Notes: generated by a model not told the origin, from the letters alone. 15,739 nt of DNA from Hepatocystis sp. ex Piliocolobus tephrosceles (GCA_902459845.2 CABPSV020000465.1:1-15739); one strand, 5' to 3'. Counted from the first letter of the stretch, positions 1 to 9,235 are shown. Numbers and translations are program-made.

Positions 1-65
<65 letters not shown>
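1..65. repeat. poly(dA) tract at the window edge
   Basis: The first 65 bases are all A. The opposite end of the window (15715-15739) is a run of T. Long homopolymers are normal in Plasmodium intergenic DNA, and having one at each end suggests the sequence stops where assembly failed. Confidence 0.95.
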
Positions 66-67
<2 letters not shown>

Positions 68-521
68 AAAATGTGCAAAGAAGAATAAAAAAAAAAAAAA
101 TACACAAATATATACATACACACATACATAATAGGCACGTATCTAATATATTTATTTACTTTATCACGTATACTTTTATATATATATAAATCCTTACTTT
201 AACAAAAGTAGTAAAAGGAATTTATTGTATTTAATGATTCACTATAATATAATATTTCTCGTATTCCTCTACTCAATATATAAGTATATATATATATATA
301 TATATATGTATAATATATGCATATATATAATATATTTTTTTTTTTTGACCATGTAATACTTTTTTTTTTTTTTTTGTATAAATTTCATTTTTTTTAGTTA
401 TTCTATGTGTAATTAACATAGATATGACTCATTTATATATGCATAAACAAACATATATTATATGTAAGTATAAATTTCATTATATATTGTAATGGGTTGT
501 GTTTTTGTATAATTTTTAAAT
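66..521. other. A/T-rich 3' flank of the Alba gene
   Basis: No open frame or RNA gene can be supported here. The stretch holds a (TA)n block near 286-306 and T-runs near 334-346 and 360-375. It should contain the 3' untranslated region of the minus-strand Alba gene that ends at 522. No clear polyadenylation signal can be picked out against this background. Confidence 0.6.
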
Positions 522-1559
522 TTAATTAGGGACAAAATCTGGGTGCTTTTTAAGTATTATTGTTATTTTAGGTATTTTCCTATTTATTCTGTCTGAGCTG
601 AAATAAGCTGTTTGCACTTTAATAATTTTACCTAAACGACAAAAAAAAAAAATAAAAATAAAAAATAATGATAGGTACAAAATTATAAGCGCATAATTAA
701 TATATGTGGCACAGTTGTTCTTTATAATATTTATACATTTTTTTTTTTTTTTATCTATACACATATACAACAAATAAAATTAAAAAAACTATACACAACT
801 ATTAAACTTATTATACACAAACTCAAGCAGTTATATACATTTAATATATAGCTATTCTATTAAAAAAAAATAAAACAATAATAATAATAAAAAAAAAAGG
901 TATAACATATATATTTTATTTAATAAGAAATTACCAGAATATTCTTTCTCCATTATAGATGCTGCACCTATGGCTATTTTTGTGGCACTACCTAACCCAG
1001 TTATAATAACTTCATCAAATGGGTTTTTTTGTTCAGATCCTGTAAACATTCGTCTTCCTATTTTAGCGTAAAATGTTGGACCTTTAGACACAGATACCTA
1101 TATGTAAAAAAAAAAAAAATAATAATATTAAAAGTAATATAAAAAATAATAACCAATGAATAAATAATTATATATTTGAATCCTATAATAATGAAAATAA
1201 AACTTTTAACAATTTTAAAAAACGATTAAAATAATAGAACCCCTCCACCCCACGACAAATAAAAAAAACTAACACAATTTCGTTTGAGTAATGAGTCATA
1301 AATTAGTACATAATGACATAAAAAAATTAGTATAATAAAAGTAATATATAAAAAGTAATATATAGAAAAAAACATAGTAGAGGAAAAAATAGTTATTAGC
1401 ATAAGCACTTATACAATTATTTGTACATGTTAACATAATTTCATATATATTATGTATATAAATTTTTTATTTTTATGTTTTATCTTTATTATGTCATAAG
1501 TCTATTACTTGGATTGAGTTTTCAGCTCTTTCTTCTGATATTTCTTCAGTGCTTCCCAT
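522..1559 (-). CDS. ALBA3: Alba-domain DNA/RNA-binding protein, Alba3-like (3 exons)
   Basis: Three minus-strand exons, 1509-1559, 935-1097 and 522-631, join into a 107-residue protein with one stop. Exon 1 encodes MGSTEEISEERAENSIQ after a favourable AAAAATGG start; its GTAATA donor splices in phase 0 to the TAG acceptor before VSVSKGPTFYAK. Exon 2 ends in phase 1 (TCT G|GTAATT) and exon 3 completes the Gly codon. The product is essentially one Alba domain: IQVSVSKGPTFYAKIG is the first strand and helix with a conserved basic Lys (K22), DEVIITGLGSATKIAIGAAS is the second strand and helix, and IIKVQTAYF and KITIILKK are the C-terminal hairpin strands. Alba proteins coat DNA and bind RNA; in Plasmodium they are linked to subtelomeric chromatin and mRNA storage. 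About 12 kDa with no C-terminal RGG tail fits the small Alba3 member rather than Alba1, 2 or 4. The splice model is inferred from consensus sites and domain continuity. Confidence 0.92.
632..934 (-). other. Alba intron 2
   Basis: On the minus strand the donor is GTAATTTCTT (from 934) and the acceptor is CGTTTAG (ending at 632), giving a 303-base intron in phase 1. It is rich in T on the sense strand just before the acceptor. Joining across it turns EYS-G into a continuous Alba domain followed by KIIKVQTAYF. Confidence 0.88.
1098..1508 (-). other. Alba intron 1
   Basis: On the minus strand the donor is CAA|GTAATA (from 1508) and the acceptor is ACATATAG (ending at 1098), a 411-base phase-0 intron. 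A T-rich tract lies directly before the acceptor on the sense strand. The join gives the sequence SIQVSVSKG expected at the start of an Alba domain. Confidence 0.88.
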
Positions 1560-1589
1560 TTTTATTAAGATTGATTAGTTTTATAAAGG

Positions 1590-1591
<2 letters not shown>

Positions 1592-1622
<31 letters not shown>
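1592..1622. repeat. (TA)n microsatellite in the Alba 5' leader/promoter
   Basis: About 15 TA units lie only some 30 bases upstream of the Alba start codon on the minus strand. Such tracts are common in Plasmodium 5' leaders and are length-variable. Confidence 0.95.
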
Positions 1623-1623
<1 letters not shown>

Positions 1624-2388
1624 TATACAATGTTTATATTATTTATATATGCCGTATGTATATAATGTATGTATAAGCAAATAGTCATAAAATAAATACA
1701 AATTACATATAAAAGTCAAAAAATAAAGAAAAATTATAAAAAAAAAAAAAAAAAAAAAGAACAATGAAATTAAATAAAATAAAAAAGTTTAAATTTATAA
1801 AATATAAAAAAATTAAATATATATAAGCGCGTATATTATATTACATATAAATATATATACGCTTGCAAAAAAAAAAAAAAATAAATAGTAACAAAAGTAT
1901 ATTTTACAATACATATAATATATAATATATTATAAAAAAAAATAAAAATAACAATGATATATAAAAATTATTTATATAAAATTGCTAAAAGCTGTTATAA
2001 GCAAGATGGAACGGAAAAAGAAAAAAAACAAAGAAAAAAAAAAAAAAAAAAAAAAACATGAATATATATTTATATGTACAATATACATTTAAACAAGGTG
2101 CATATATTTTAGTAATATTAAATCAATATTAAATAAAACAGGTATAGCTAATTACATAATTAATTTATAATTGATATATTGCGTATGTATAATATATATA
2201 TATAGGTATTTGTTATGAATAAAAGTAGTTGTTAATTTTTATTTTCTTAAACTGTTCATGTTAGTAATTATTTAGTTGATAAAGGGAAAGCTTAACGGTT
2301 TTAGTCAAATAGAAGCGAATTTTTCTGCTTATGAAATTAAGGGGTATATACAAACATGCTCATTTGTACTATATACTTATGTTTACTT

Positions 2389-2504
2389 TATATATATGTA
2401 TATGTATATATGTATATGTATATATGTATATATGTATATGTATATATGTATATGTATATATGTATATGTATATATGTATATATGTATATATGTATATATG
2501 TATA

Positions 2505-2507
<3 letters not shown>
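2389..2507. repeat. TATATG/TATATATG microsatellite
   Basis: About 120 bases alternate between tatatg (6) and tatatatg (8) type units, followed closely by a run of 28 A (2512-2539). Reading frames across it give only Tyr/Ile/Met/Cys repeats on both strands, so they are repeat artefacts and not genes. Confidence 0.95.
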
Positions 2508-2539
<32 letters not shown>

Positions 2540-3363
2540 CTGTCCAAAAAAATTATTTTTATTACTTTCCTAATAGTTATATACACATTTATTTATTATT
2601 TTTTTTTATTCTAAAAATAAATGTTTTGATTGCCTAATATCTGCAAAACATGGCTTAAAACTAAATATAGTTTGTTTATTCATATCTGAATGTGTATTAA
2701 AACGGGTGCATATGTATGTACAAAAATATATGCACAAAAACGTATGCATAAAAGCATATATACACACCTTCATGTGTATAGGCTTATATGAATATAACAA
2801 TAACTCACAAAAATATGTCTTTATTAAATATTTACTATGACTTTTAACACATTTACATTTATAATCATATTATAAAATAATCATAAAAGTAAAAGTTGCT
2901 AAATGCCATTTACAACGTGTGTAATATCGTGCATTTTTTATTTTGTATAAAAATGCATGTATGTATACATAAGCACAAATAAAATAAAATTAGAAAAAAA
3001 AAAACACTAAAACAAAAGCAATAAACGTTTTTACTGTTTAATCTTAAATATGGCATAACACAATTTCATAGAGAATTTTTTTTACAAAAAGTTTTATTTT
3101 TTTAAAAAAAAAAATTTTATATTTTTCATTTTATTTAAATTTTACAGATATCCATCTTATAAGCACTTTCAAATTAAGTAGTGCCATAAAAACAAAACAA
3201 AACAAAACAAAAAAAAAAAAAAAGACTTGGATTTTTGAATAATTGAAAAATAATTGAAAGTTTTATAAATTTGTATATATCTATTTAAATATATATTTTA
3301 CAAATATAAGAAGTAAAAAAAAACTATGAACTTTTCAAATAGAGAAAAATTGTATATACACAT

Positions 3364-3419
3364 GTAAGTATGTAAGTATGTAAGTATGTAAGTGTGTAAA
3401 TATAAAAGCGTGTAAGTAT
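3364..3419. repeat. 8-bp tandem repeat gtaagtat
   Basis: Three exact units at 3364, 3372 and 3380 are followed by variants at 3388 (gtaagtgt) and 3396 (gtaaatat), and another exact gtaagtat at 3412. Each unit begins with GTAAGT, the strongest 5' splice-donor consensus, although no plus-strand gene is evident here. Confidence 0.95.
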
Positions 3420-3509
3420 ATATATGTGTGTAGAAAAAGGATTATAAAAAAAAATCTTAATTTTTTTATAAATATGATGAATGAATTCATAACAAAATGT
3501 TAATTATAT

Positions 3510-4069
3510 AAAATAATGGGTTTACAAAATAATGGGCTTATAAAATAATGGGCTTACAAAATAATGGGCTTATAAAATAATGGGCTTACAAAATAATGGG
3601 CTTACAAAACAATGGGCTTATAAAATAATGGACTTATAAAATAATGGACTTATAAAATAATGGGCTTACAAAACAATGGGCTTATAAAATAATGGACTTA
3701 TAAAATAATGGACTTACAAAACAATGGACTTATAAAATAATGGACTTATAAAATAATGGGCTTATAAAATAATGGACTTATAAAATAATGGACTTATAAA
3801 ATAATGGGCTTACAAAACAATGGTCTTATAAAATAATGGGCTTACAAAACAATGGTCTTATAAAATAATGGACTTACAAAACAATGGACTTATAAAATAA
3901 TGGACTTATAAAATAATGGACTTATAAAATAATGGACTTATAAAATAATGGGCTTATAAAATAATGGGCTTATAAAATAACACGCTAACAAAATAATACA
4001 CCAAAAAAATTACACAATACTAAAATCATAAGCTAATAAAATCATAAATTAGCAAAATCATAATTTAAT
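3510..4069. repeat. 16-bp minisatellite, 35 units in register
   Basis: The unit is aaaataatggRcttaY. Units 1-29 (3510-3973) are nearly identical, varying only at a few positions (aaaat/aaaac; ggg, gga or ggt; ttat/ttac). Units 30-35 (3974-4069), such as aaaataacacgctaac and aaaatcataagctaat, are decayed but keep exact 16-base spacing. A decayed unit also precedes the core (aaaatgttaattatat, 3494-3509). Because 16 is not a multiple of 3 and each unit holds TAA, stops fall in every frame, so the array is non-coding. It lies about 0.65 kb beyond the DGAT1 stop codon. Confidence 0.97.
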
Positions 4070-4299
4070 AATATAATAATTTGATAATTTAATAAAATAT
4101 AAAATGTGTAATAGTGAATTTAACGAATTAAGTTAAAAAATGAAACATAAAAAATGTAAAAAATATGGTGAAAAAAAAATAAAAAAATAAAAAAAAAAAA
4201 AGTTCAAACATGTCATTAGAACATGCCATTATAAGATGGTAATATAAAAATGACATTATAAAAATGATATTAAGAAAATGGCATTCATTACATTTACTA

Positions 4300-4403
4300 T
4301 TTGTAATATATTTGTAATATATTTGTAATATATTTGTAATATATTTGTAATATATTTGTAATATATTTGTAATATATTTGTAATATATTTGTAAATATTT
4401 GTA

Positions 4404-4407
<4 letters not shown>
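4300..4407. repeat. 11-bp tandem repeat tttgtaatata
   Basis: Eight exact copies start at 4300 and recur every 11 bases, followed by two imperfect copies (from 4388 and 4398). The array runs directly into a T-run at 4408-4449. The minus-strand frame across it gives only repeated Ile/Tyr/Thr/Asn/Leu/Gln/Lys and is not a gene. Confidence 0.96.

Positions 4408-4449
<42 letters not shown>
4408..4449. repeat. poly(dT) tract, 42 bases
   Basis: An uninterrupted T-run abuts the 11-bp array. It lies about 270 bases beyond the DGAT1 stop codon on the sense (minus) side and may be transcribed as an A-rich stretch of the 3' untranslated region. Confidence 0.95.
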
Positions 4450-4720
4450 CCTAATTCGTACCATGCTATTAGTCCTGATCACTTAAAATAAGTACAAAAT
4501 TCCATTTTTTTTATAGCCAATGTAATTTATTTATTTTTCTTCAAAAGATTAACATTCAAATGGTTTTGTTTTTCTACTCTATATTATTTTTAATTTTTGA
4601 TTTTTTTTTTTTTTTCTCATTTCTGTGATATTTCCTATTCTCCTATGTCCTCTACGTTATGCCCTCTCTTTTTTCTGTCCTCTCTCCTAGTTTCGATATG
4701 TTCAGTAAAGACTAGCAAAC

Positions 4721-6625
4721 TTAAAAACGCTTGTGGTAGGCCTGAGTTACAGACCATGTATAATAATAAACAAATAAAATTAATGGTTGTCCCGTAGCAC
4801 ATAAGATAAACCAAAAACAGAAATTTCCCACTGTCTTATGTTTTTTTAAATATTCATTATTTGTTAATTGTATTAATGGAATTTGTATAACAAAAAAACA
4901 AAAAATGTAACCAGAGGAACTTATTTTAAATGGTACACTAATTAAATATTCATGTAAAATCGCTGAAATAATAAAAATTATAATTAATGAACATTTTCTA
5001 TTCAAACCATAACATATTAATGGTTTATTAATGTGACGATTTATAAAAAAATGTACTGGTAAATTCCATTTTCTCCAATAATCTGCAAAAGATATGGAAT
5101 TCCACCAATCTTTATAAAATAATCTATCACCAAATTTAGTCAGTTCTGCTAATACATTACACCAATAATGGAATATAATTAAAAAGCCAACAAACCATAG
5201 ATGTAAAGTTGGGACACAAACTTGTAATAGTCTATCTACTACATAAACAATTTTAATATTTCCTTGAAAAGATTTAAATTCTTCTATAATAAAAATATTT
5301 TGAAGTTTTTCATATATATATTTTTCAGATGTTGTTTTTATTAATAATAGTAAACATATTATATTTATTATATGTTTTATTACTTGTAACCATCTTATTT
5401 TTTCTGTTCTTGGGTATGTGAATTGAAAACACATAGTTGGCATTAATATATATGTATAATGATTTTTTAAATTCAAACAATATGGATATGTTTTAATATA
5501 ATGCATATCCAATGATGGATCATCAACACTATTTAAATCAACATTATCAATAAATAATTTTCTTGTTTCAGAACATACTTGATGATATGAATACATTTTA
5601 AAAAACCATACAATTGAAGTTGTTAACAATAACATTGACAGTACTGGTTCTAAATCATATCGTGATACAATTAAATATGGAAAAAAAATTATAAAAATAG
5701 TATTAATACATCTTAATAAAAAAATTGATAAATGGAAATTTTTCCATCCATGTATTGTCCATTGTTTATTTATATTAAAAAATTTCAAATTGTTGTTACT
5801 TTTAATATTATTACTGTTAATGTATTTATGATGGATATAATTACTACCCATACAATCACTACTTATACAATTACTATCAACACAATTGCAATTTCCATTA
5901 TTTAGTCCAGTACTACTAGAATTACTAATATCGTAAACACTATCTTTTGTACTTTCTTTTTCACTTTTTTTATCAATTATATTATTAATACTTTGTTCAG
6001 TTCTATCATCAGTATTTTCGAACATACTATCGTTACTATTACTTGTTAATACATTTACATGTTTTTCTTTTTTTAATATATCTCTTAATCGAAATACGTT
6101 TTTTTTATTTTTATTTTTACTATTTTTGATAAAAATACCATCTTCTTTGTCATAATTTTTGTCATAATTTTTGTCATAATTTTCGTCATAATTAATTAAT
6201 TTATTACCAGTTTGATCACCATAACTTTTCATATAATTAGTACTATTACTACTTACATTATTATAGTTCCAGTCATCTATTTTTTTACTATCTACACAAT
6301 AAAATAGCCAACAAGCGACATATCTCTCTATAAACCAACTGAAAATAACACTTATATTTAAACAAATAAAACAAACAAATAATGGTAAATTGCTTATTAA
6401 GTTTGAATAACTAGGTAAATTTATTTTAAAACCATATTGTTTAATATTTTCTATAAATACTTTTAAATTTATTATAATAATTATTAAAATCATTAAATTA
6501 AAAAAACCTTTATAATCAGTTTCTACAACTTCACGAGATAACAAACTAGATCGATTTGTTTTATGAAACTTTGCAAATAATACCCTGCCTTTGAATTCAG
6601 TTAAAATGTCATTTTTATTACTCAT
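4721..6625 (-). CDS. DGAT1: Diacylglycerol O-acyltransferase (DGAT1 type, MBOAT family)
   Basis: This single-exon gene encodes a 634-residue multi-pass membrane enzyme expected in the endoplasmic reticulum. It would transfer an acyl group from acyl-CoA to diacylglycerol, the last step of triacylglycerol synthesis feeding lipid droplets. The N-terminus SSLLSREVVETDYKGFFNLM and IENIKQYG match the conserved DGAT1 start (SLFS..SGF.NYRG, LENLIKYG). The signature FYKDWWN is at residues 503-509, followed by YWRKWNLPVH and NRHI. The MBOAT catalytic His is H558 in HEYL (558-561), and GQPL lies in the last membrane segment. About nine hydrophobic segments are visible. Typical DGAT1 proteins have about 490-520 residues; the excess is an Asn/Ser/Asp/Lys-rich insert at roughly 118-285, between the second and third membrane segments. 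The start chosen is the first in-frame ATG, followed at once by the conserved N-terminal block. Confidence 0.96.
   Translation of the reverse strand: MSNKNDILTEFKGRVLFAKFHKTNRSSLLSREVVETDYKGFFNLMILIIIIINLKVFIENIKQYGFKINLPSYSNLISNLPLFVCFICLNISVIFSWFIERYVACWLFYCVDSKKIDDWNYNNVSSNSTNYMKSYGDQTGNKLINYDENYDKNYDKNYDKEDGIFIKNSKNKNKKNVFRLRDILKKEKHVNVLTSNSNDSMFENTDDRTEQSINNIIDKKSEKESTKDSVYDISNSSSTGLNNGNCNCVDSNCISSDCMGSNYIHHKYINSNNIKSNNNLKFFNINKQWTIHGWKNFHLSIFLLRCINTIFIIFFPYLIVSRYDLEPVLSMLLLTTSIVWFFKMYSYHQVCSETRKLFIDNVDLNSVDDPSLDMHYIKTYPYCLNLKNHYTYILMPTMCFQFTYPRTEKIRWLQVIKHIINIICLLLLIKTTSEKYIYEKLQNIFIIEEFKSFQGNIKIVYVVDRLLQVCVPTLHLWFVGFLIIFHYWCNVLAELTKFGDRLFYKDWWNSISFADYWRKWNLPVHFFINRHINKPLICYGLNRKCSLIIIFIISAILHEYLISVPFKISSSGYIFCFFVIQIPLIQLTNNEYLKKHKTVGNFCFWFILCATGQPLILFVYYYTWSVTQAYHKRF
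6149..6193 (-). repeat. 12-bp coding repeat (NYDK) inside DGAT1
   Basis: The plus-strand unit gtcataattttt occurs almost four times. On the minus strand it encodes Asn-Tyr-Asp-Lys (one copy NYDE) at about residues 145-160, inside the low-complexity insert. Multiples of 12 bases keep the frame, so copy number can vary without disrupting the enzyme. Confidence 0.93.
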
Positions 6626-7096
6626 TTTTTTTTTTTTTTTTCTTTTTTCTAAGTTTATTCTGTATATTCTACGATATTTAATTTGTTTTATGTTAAGTGC
6701 TAACTTTGTTTCACTTTTCTCACACTTTTCTTACACTTTTCTATTATTATTACTATTACTCAAAGTTTGTACTCATTCGGTTAACCCTTTTTTCCTTTTT
6801 TTTTCTTTTACTACGTTTTTTATTTTTTACTTAATCAACTGTTAAACTATCTACTTGTTTTTAAAAAAACAAAAAAAAAAAATACAAAAATGAAATAACC
6901 ACTTTTTTTTTTTTATTTTTTTATTTTATTTTTTTATTTTATTTTATTTTTTTATATATATACATTTATGTAATAGCTTTAGTTAAAAATAATGACTAAA
7001 AAGGAAAAATAAAAAAATAAAAAAAAAGTTGAAATAAACTAAACATCTTAATAATTTATATTTTAAATTGTTTTCATTTAAATTGTTGTAAATCTT

Positions 7097-7098
<2 letters not shown>

Positions 7099-7146
<48 letters not shown>
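7099..7146. repeat. poly(dT) tract, 48 bases, upstream of DGAT1
   Basis: This uninterrupted run lies about 470 bases upstream of the DGAT1 start. On the DGAT1 sense strand it reads as poly(dA). Such tracts resist nucleosomes and often mark Plasmodium promoters; the role here is inferred. Confidence 0.93.
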
Positions 7147-7150
<4 letters not shown>

Positions 7151-7990
7151 ATGTTTGTCATTCATTTACACAAAGTTAATCAGGAAATAGTGTTACTGAA
7201 AAAATAAGAGAAAATGAATATATGTGGAATTAGAACTATAGGTAAACAAAGCATTTATATGTGCAAATATAAACATGTTGTATATACATATGTAAATTAT
7301 AATATACATGTAATGATTAGGTATAAAAAAAAAACATATATGCGTACATATAAGCCCACATAGCATGTATATGGAAAATGCCAAAAAAAGTAAATATAAT
7401 AAAGATATAGACATAAAAAAAAATATATATTAATCAAAAATAAATATGATTAATACATATTTAAATTTTATATGTGCCAAGTCACGGAATATATATTATT
7501 TTATTCTATGTTTTTTTATTGATACCCTCTTTCGCATTATGTATATATGTCCATGTATATATATATATTAATAAACAAAAAAAATGCGCATATTAATACG
7601 AATCAAATGTGCATATATATAAATGGATATTTGTGCTTTGTTACCAAAATGAAGTTACAGAATGACACGATTTAACAAATGTACATATATATATATATAT
7701 AATAACACACAAAAAAAAAAAAAATATATATAATATAAAACTAAAATAAACACGTATAATGAAAAATCCTACATAACACATCACATTTCTATAATATTAA
7801 AATTTAATAATAAAAAAAATGCTGTAACAAAATAAACTACAAATATATTAAAATACATAAATGATACAAATATTGAAAAAGCGATCTATAATATTAAATA
7901 AAAACACTTAAAAAAAATGAGTATATATTTTTGTGTTTGTTTAAAAACTGTTAACTAAATACTGTATAAATTTATGTTTTCAAATAAATA

Positions 7991-8032
<42 letters not shown>

Positions 8033-8109
8033 ATGTTATTAGCTCAATCGTTTTTTTGTTTTTTCTTAATAAGCAGATATATAATAATAAACTAAATTAA
8101 AATTTTTTT

Positions 8110-8300
8110 TTTTATAAATATTTTGAAGAATGCTTAAATGCTACATTAAAGCATTTTTTATGAAATGTGTGGAAACATGTATAGATAACAAATAAGTATT
8201 TAGATGTCACTAGTGTAAAGAACGTGTTTAAATGTATATACCATGGAAGGAACGCGTACAAACGCTTGATAATTGCGTGGATTAACAATTATTTAAACAA
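8110..8300. other. Higher-complexity island of unknown function
   Basis: This block stands out from the surrounding A/T repeats. It has a 7-bp inverted repeat (aaatgct at 8136-8142, agcattt at 8150-8156), followed by T-rich sequence. The plus strand has two short ATG frames, 8130-8195 (21 codons, MLKCYIKAFFMKCVETCIDN then K) and 8243-8269 (METHIONINE-initiated, 8 codons: MEGTRTNA). The minus strand stays open without an ATG for about 54 codons across most of the island. It could be 5' leader with upstream reading frames for CDC123, a non-coding RNA, or a small unannotated gene. None of these can be chosen from the sequence. Confidence 0.35.
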
Positions 8301-8441
8301 ATATATTTACTCATATATATATATTCACATATGTATTCATTCACCTGTAAATATAAATATATATATGTATATATATATATACATATGAACTTAATTTATT
8401 TCTTATGTCGATAAACACGTTTTAAAAAAAACACACCGTTT

Positions 8442-8481
<40 letters not shown>

Positions 8482-8596
8482 TAATTGCATCCCTTTTTAA
8501 AAGTCACTTTTCTATAATTTACTATGATTTCTCTAAATTGTACGTAATTATAAAATTTTTATTATTTTGCATTCTAATCTTTTCATTATATGAGCC

Positions 8597-8600
<4 letters not shown>

Positions 8601-8647
<47 letters not shown>
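8601..8647. repeat. poly(dA) tract, 47 bases, upstream of CDC123
   Basis: An uninterrupted A-run on the CDC123 sense strand, about 850 bases before its start codon. A second A-run of 37 bases lies at 9197-9233. Confidence 0.94.
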
Positions 8648-8650
<3 letters not shown>

Positions 8651-9193
8651 CTCAAATCATTTATGTTGTATGACGCATATTTCATTGTAAGAGTCGTTAA
8701 AAAAAAAAAAAAGGGGACTCATTTCTTTAATCTTTAAAAACATGTAATTTTGCAAATTATTAATTTAATTGACATCTTTTCTTATTTTTACTTATAAGAA
8801 AATTTGTTTTATTCTATTATTTTATTATTATTTTTTTTTTTTTAATTAACTTCTTACCACGATGTGGAAGAAAAATTAAAAATGTTATAATTTTATAATG
8901 CTCATTGGTACTCGAAACTATGAAAATGTAGGTTATATTTTATTTTCATGTTTTCATTATATTATGTAAATTTGTATGTGCGTTTTTGTATACATTTTTA
9001 CATACATTTATATATTTTTATAAACGAGTTATGTTAATTCTTCATTTTTAATTAAAAAAAAAGCAACACTCTATGTTTTCTGTATTGTTCTATCTATCTA
9101 TCTATCTATATATATATATATAAGAGCATTTGCGCATGTATATAAATACATATTTACATTTATACTATTCATAGAGAAAGGTAGATAAAAACC

Positions 9194-9235
<42 letters not shown>

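Larger units (their letters stand above)
1560..4720. other. Long repeat-rich spacer between Alba and DGAT1
   Basis: These 3.2 kb should contain the promoter and 5' leader of Alba (minus strand, to its right) and the 3' untranslated region of DGAT1. No gene can be supported. The spacer carries (TA)n at 1592-1622, A-runs near 1739-1758, 1867-1881, 2034-2056 and 2512-2539, and the tandem arrays listed separately. Around 4210-4290 there are loosely repeated, diverged units of the form aaaatgacattat. Islands of more complex sequence lie at about 2210-2370, 2620-2800 and 3140-3190; their short open frames lack starts, splice partners or recognisable products. Confidence 0.75.

Noticed and set aside
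2276..2637. Overlapping open frames on both strands across the TATATG repeat
   Set aside because: They translate to Tyr/Ile/Met/Cys repeats in several frames at once, a by-product of the microsatellite and the A-run.
2606..2800. Minus-strand open frame of about 64 codons (contains MNKQTIFSFKPCFADIRQS)
   Set aside because: It has no recognisable domain, no clear splice partners, and half of it is Cys/Ile/Tyr/His-rich sequence from degenerate repeats.
3129..3187. Minus-strand 18-codon frame MALLNLKVLIRWISVKFK
   Set aside because: The start is plausible and a GTAAAA donor-like site is present, but it is too short and isolated to support a gene.
4297..4482. Minus-strand frame over the 11-bp array and T-run
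   Set aside because: It is poly-Lys plus a repeated Thr-Asn-Ile-Leu-Gln-Ile-Tyr-Tyr-Lys-Tyr-Ile pattern; purely repeat-derived.
1560..4720. Centromere candidate
   Set aside because: Plasmodium centromeres are repeat-bearing and extremely A/T-rich, but the main array contains regular G/C positions and the other spacers here are at least as A/T-rich, so nothing singles this out.
4597..4797. Plus-strand 66-codon frame at the DGAT1 3' end
   Set aside because: It overlaps the conserved DGAT1 C-terminus in antisense and its own sequence is Phe/Ser-rich with no domain.
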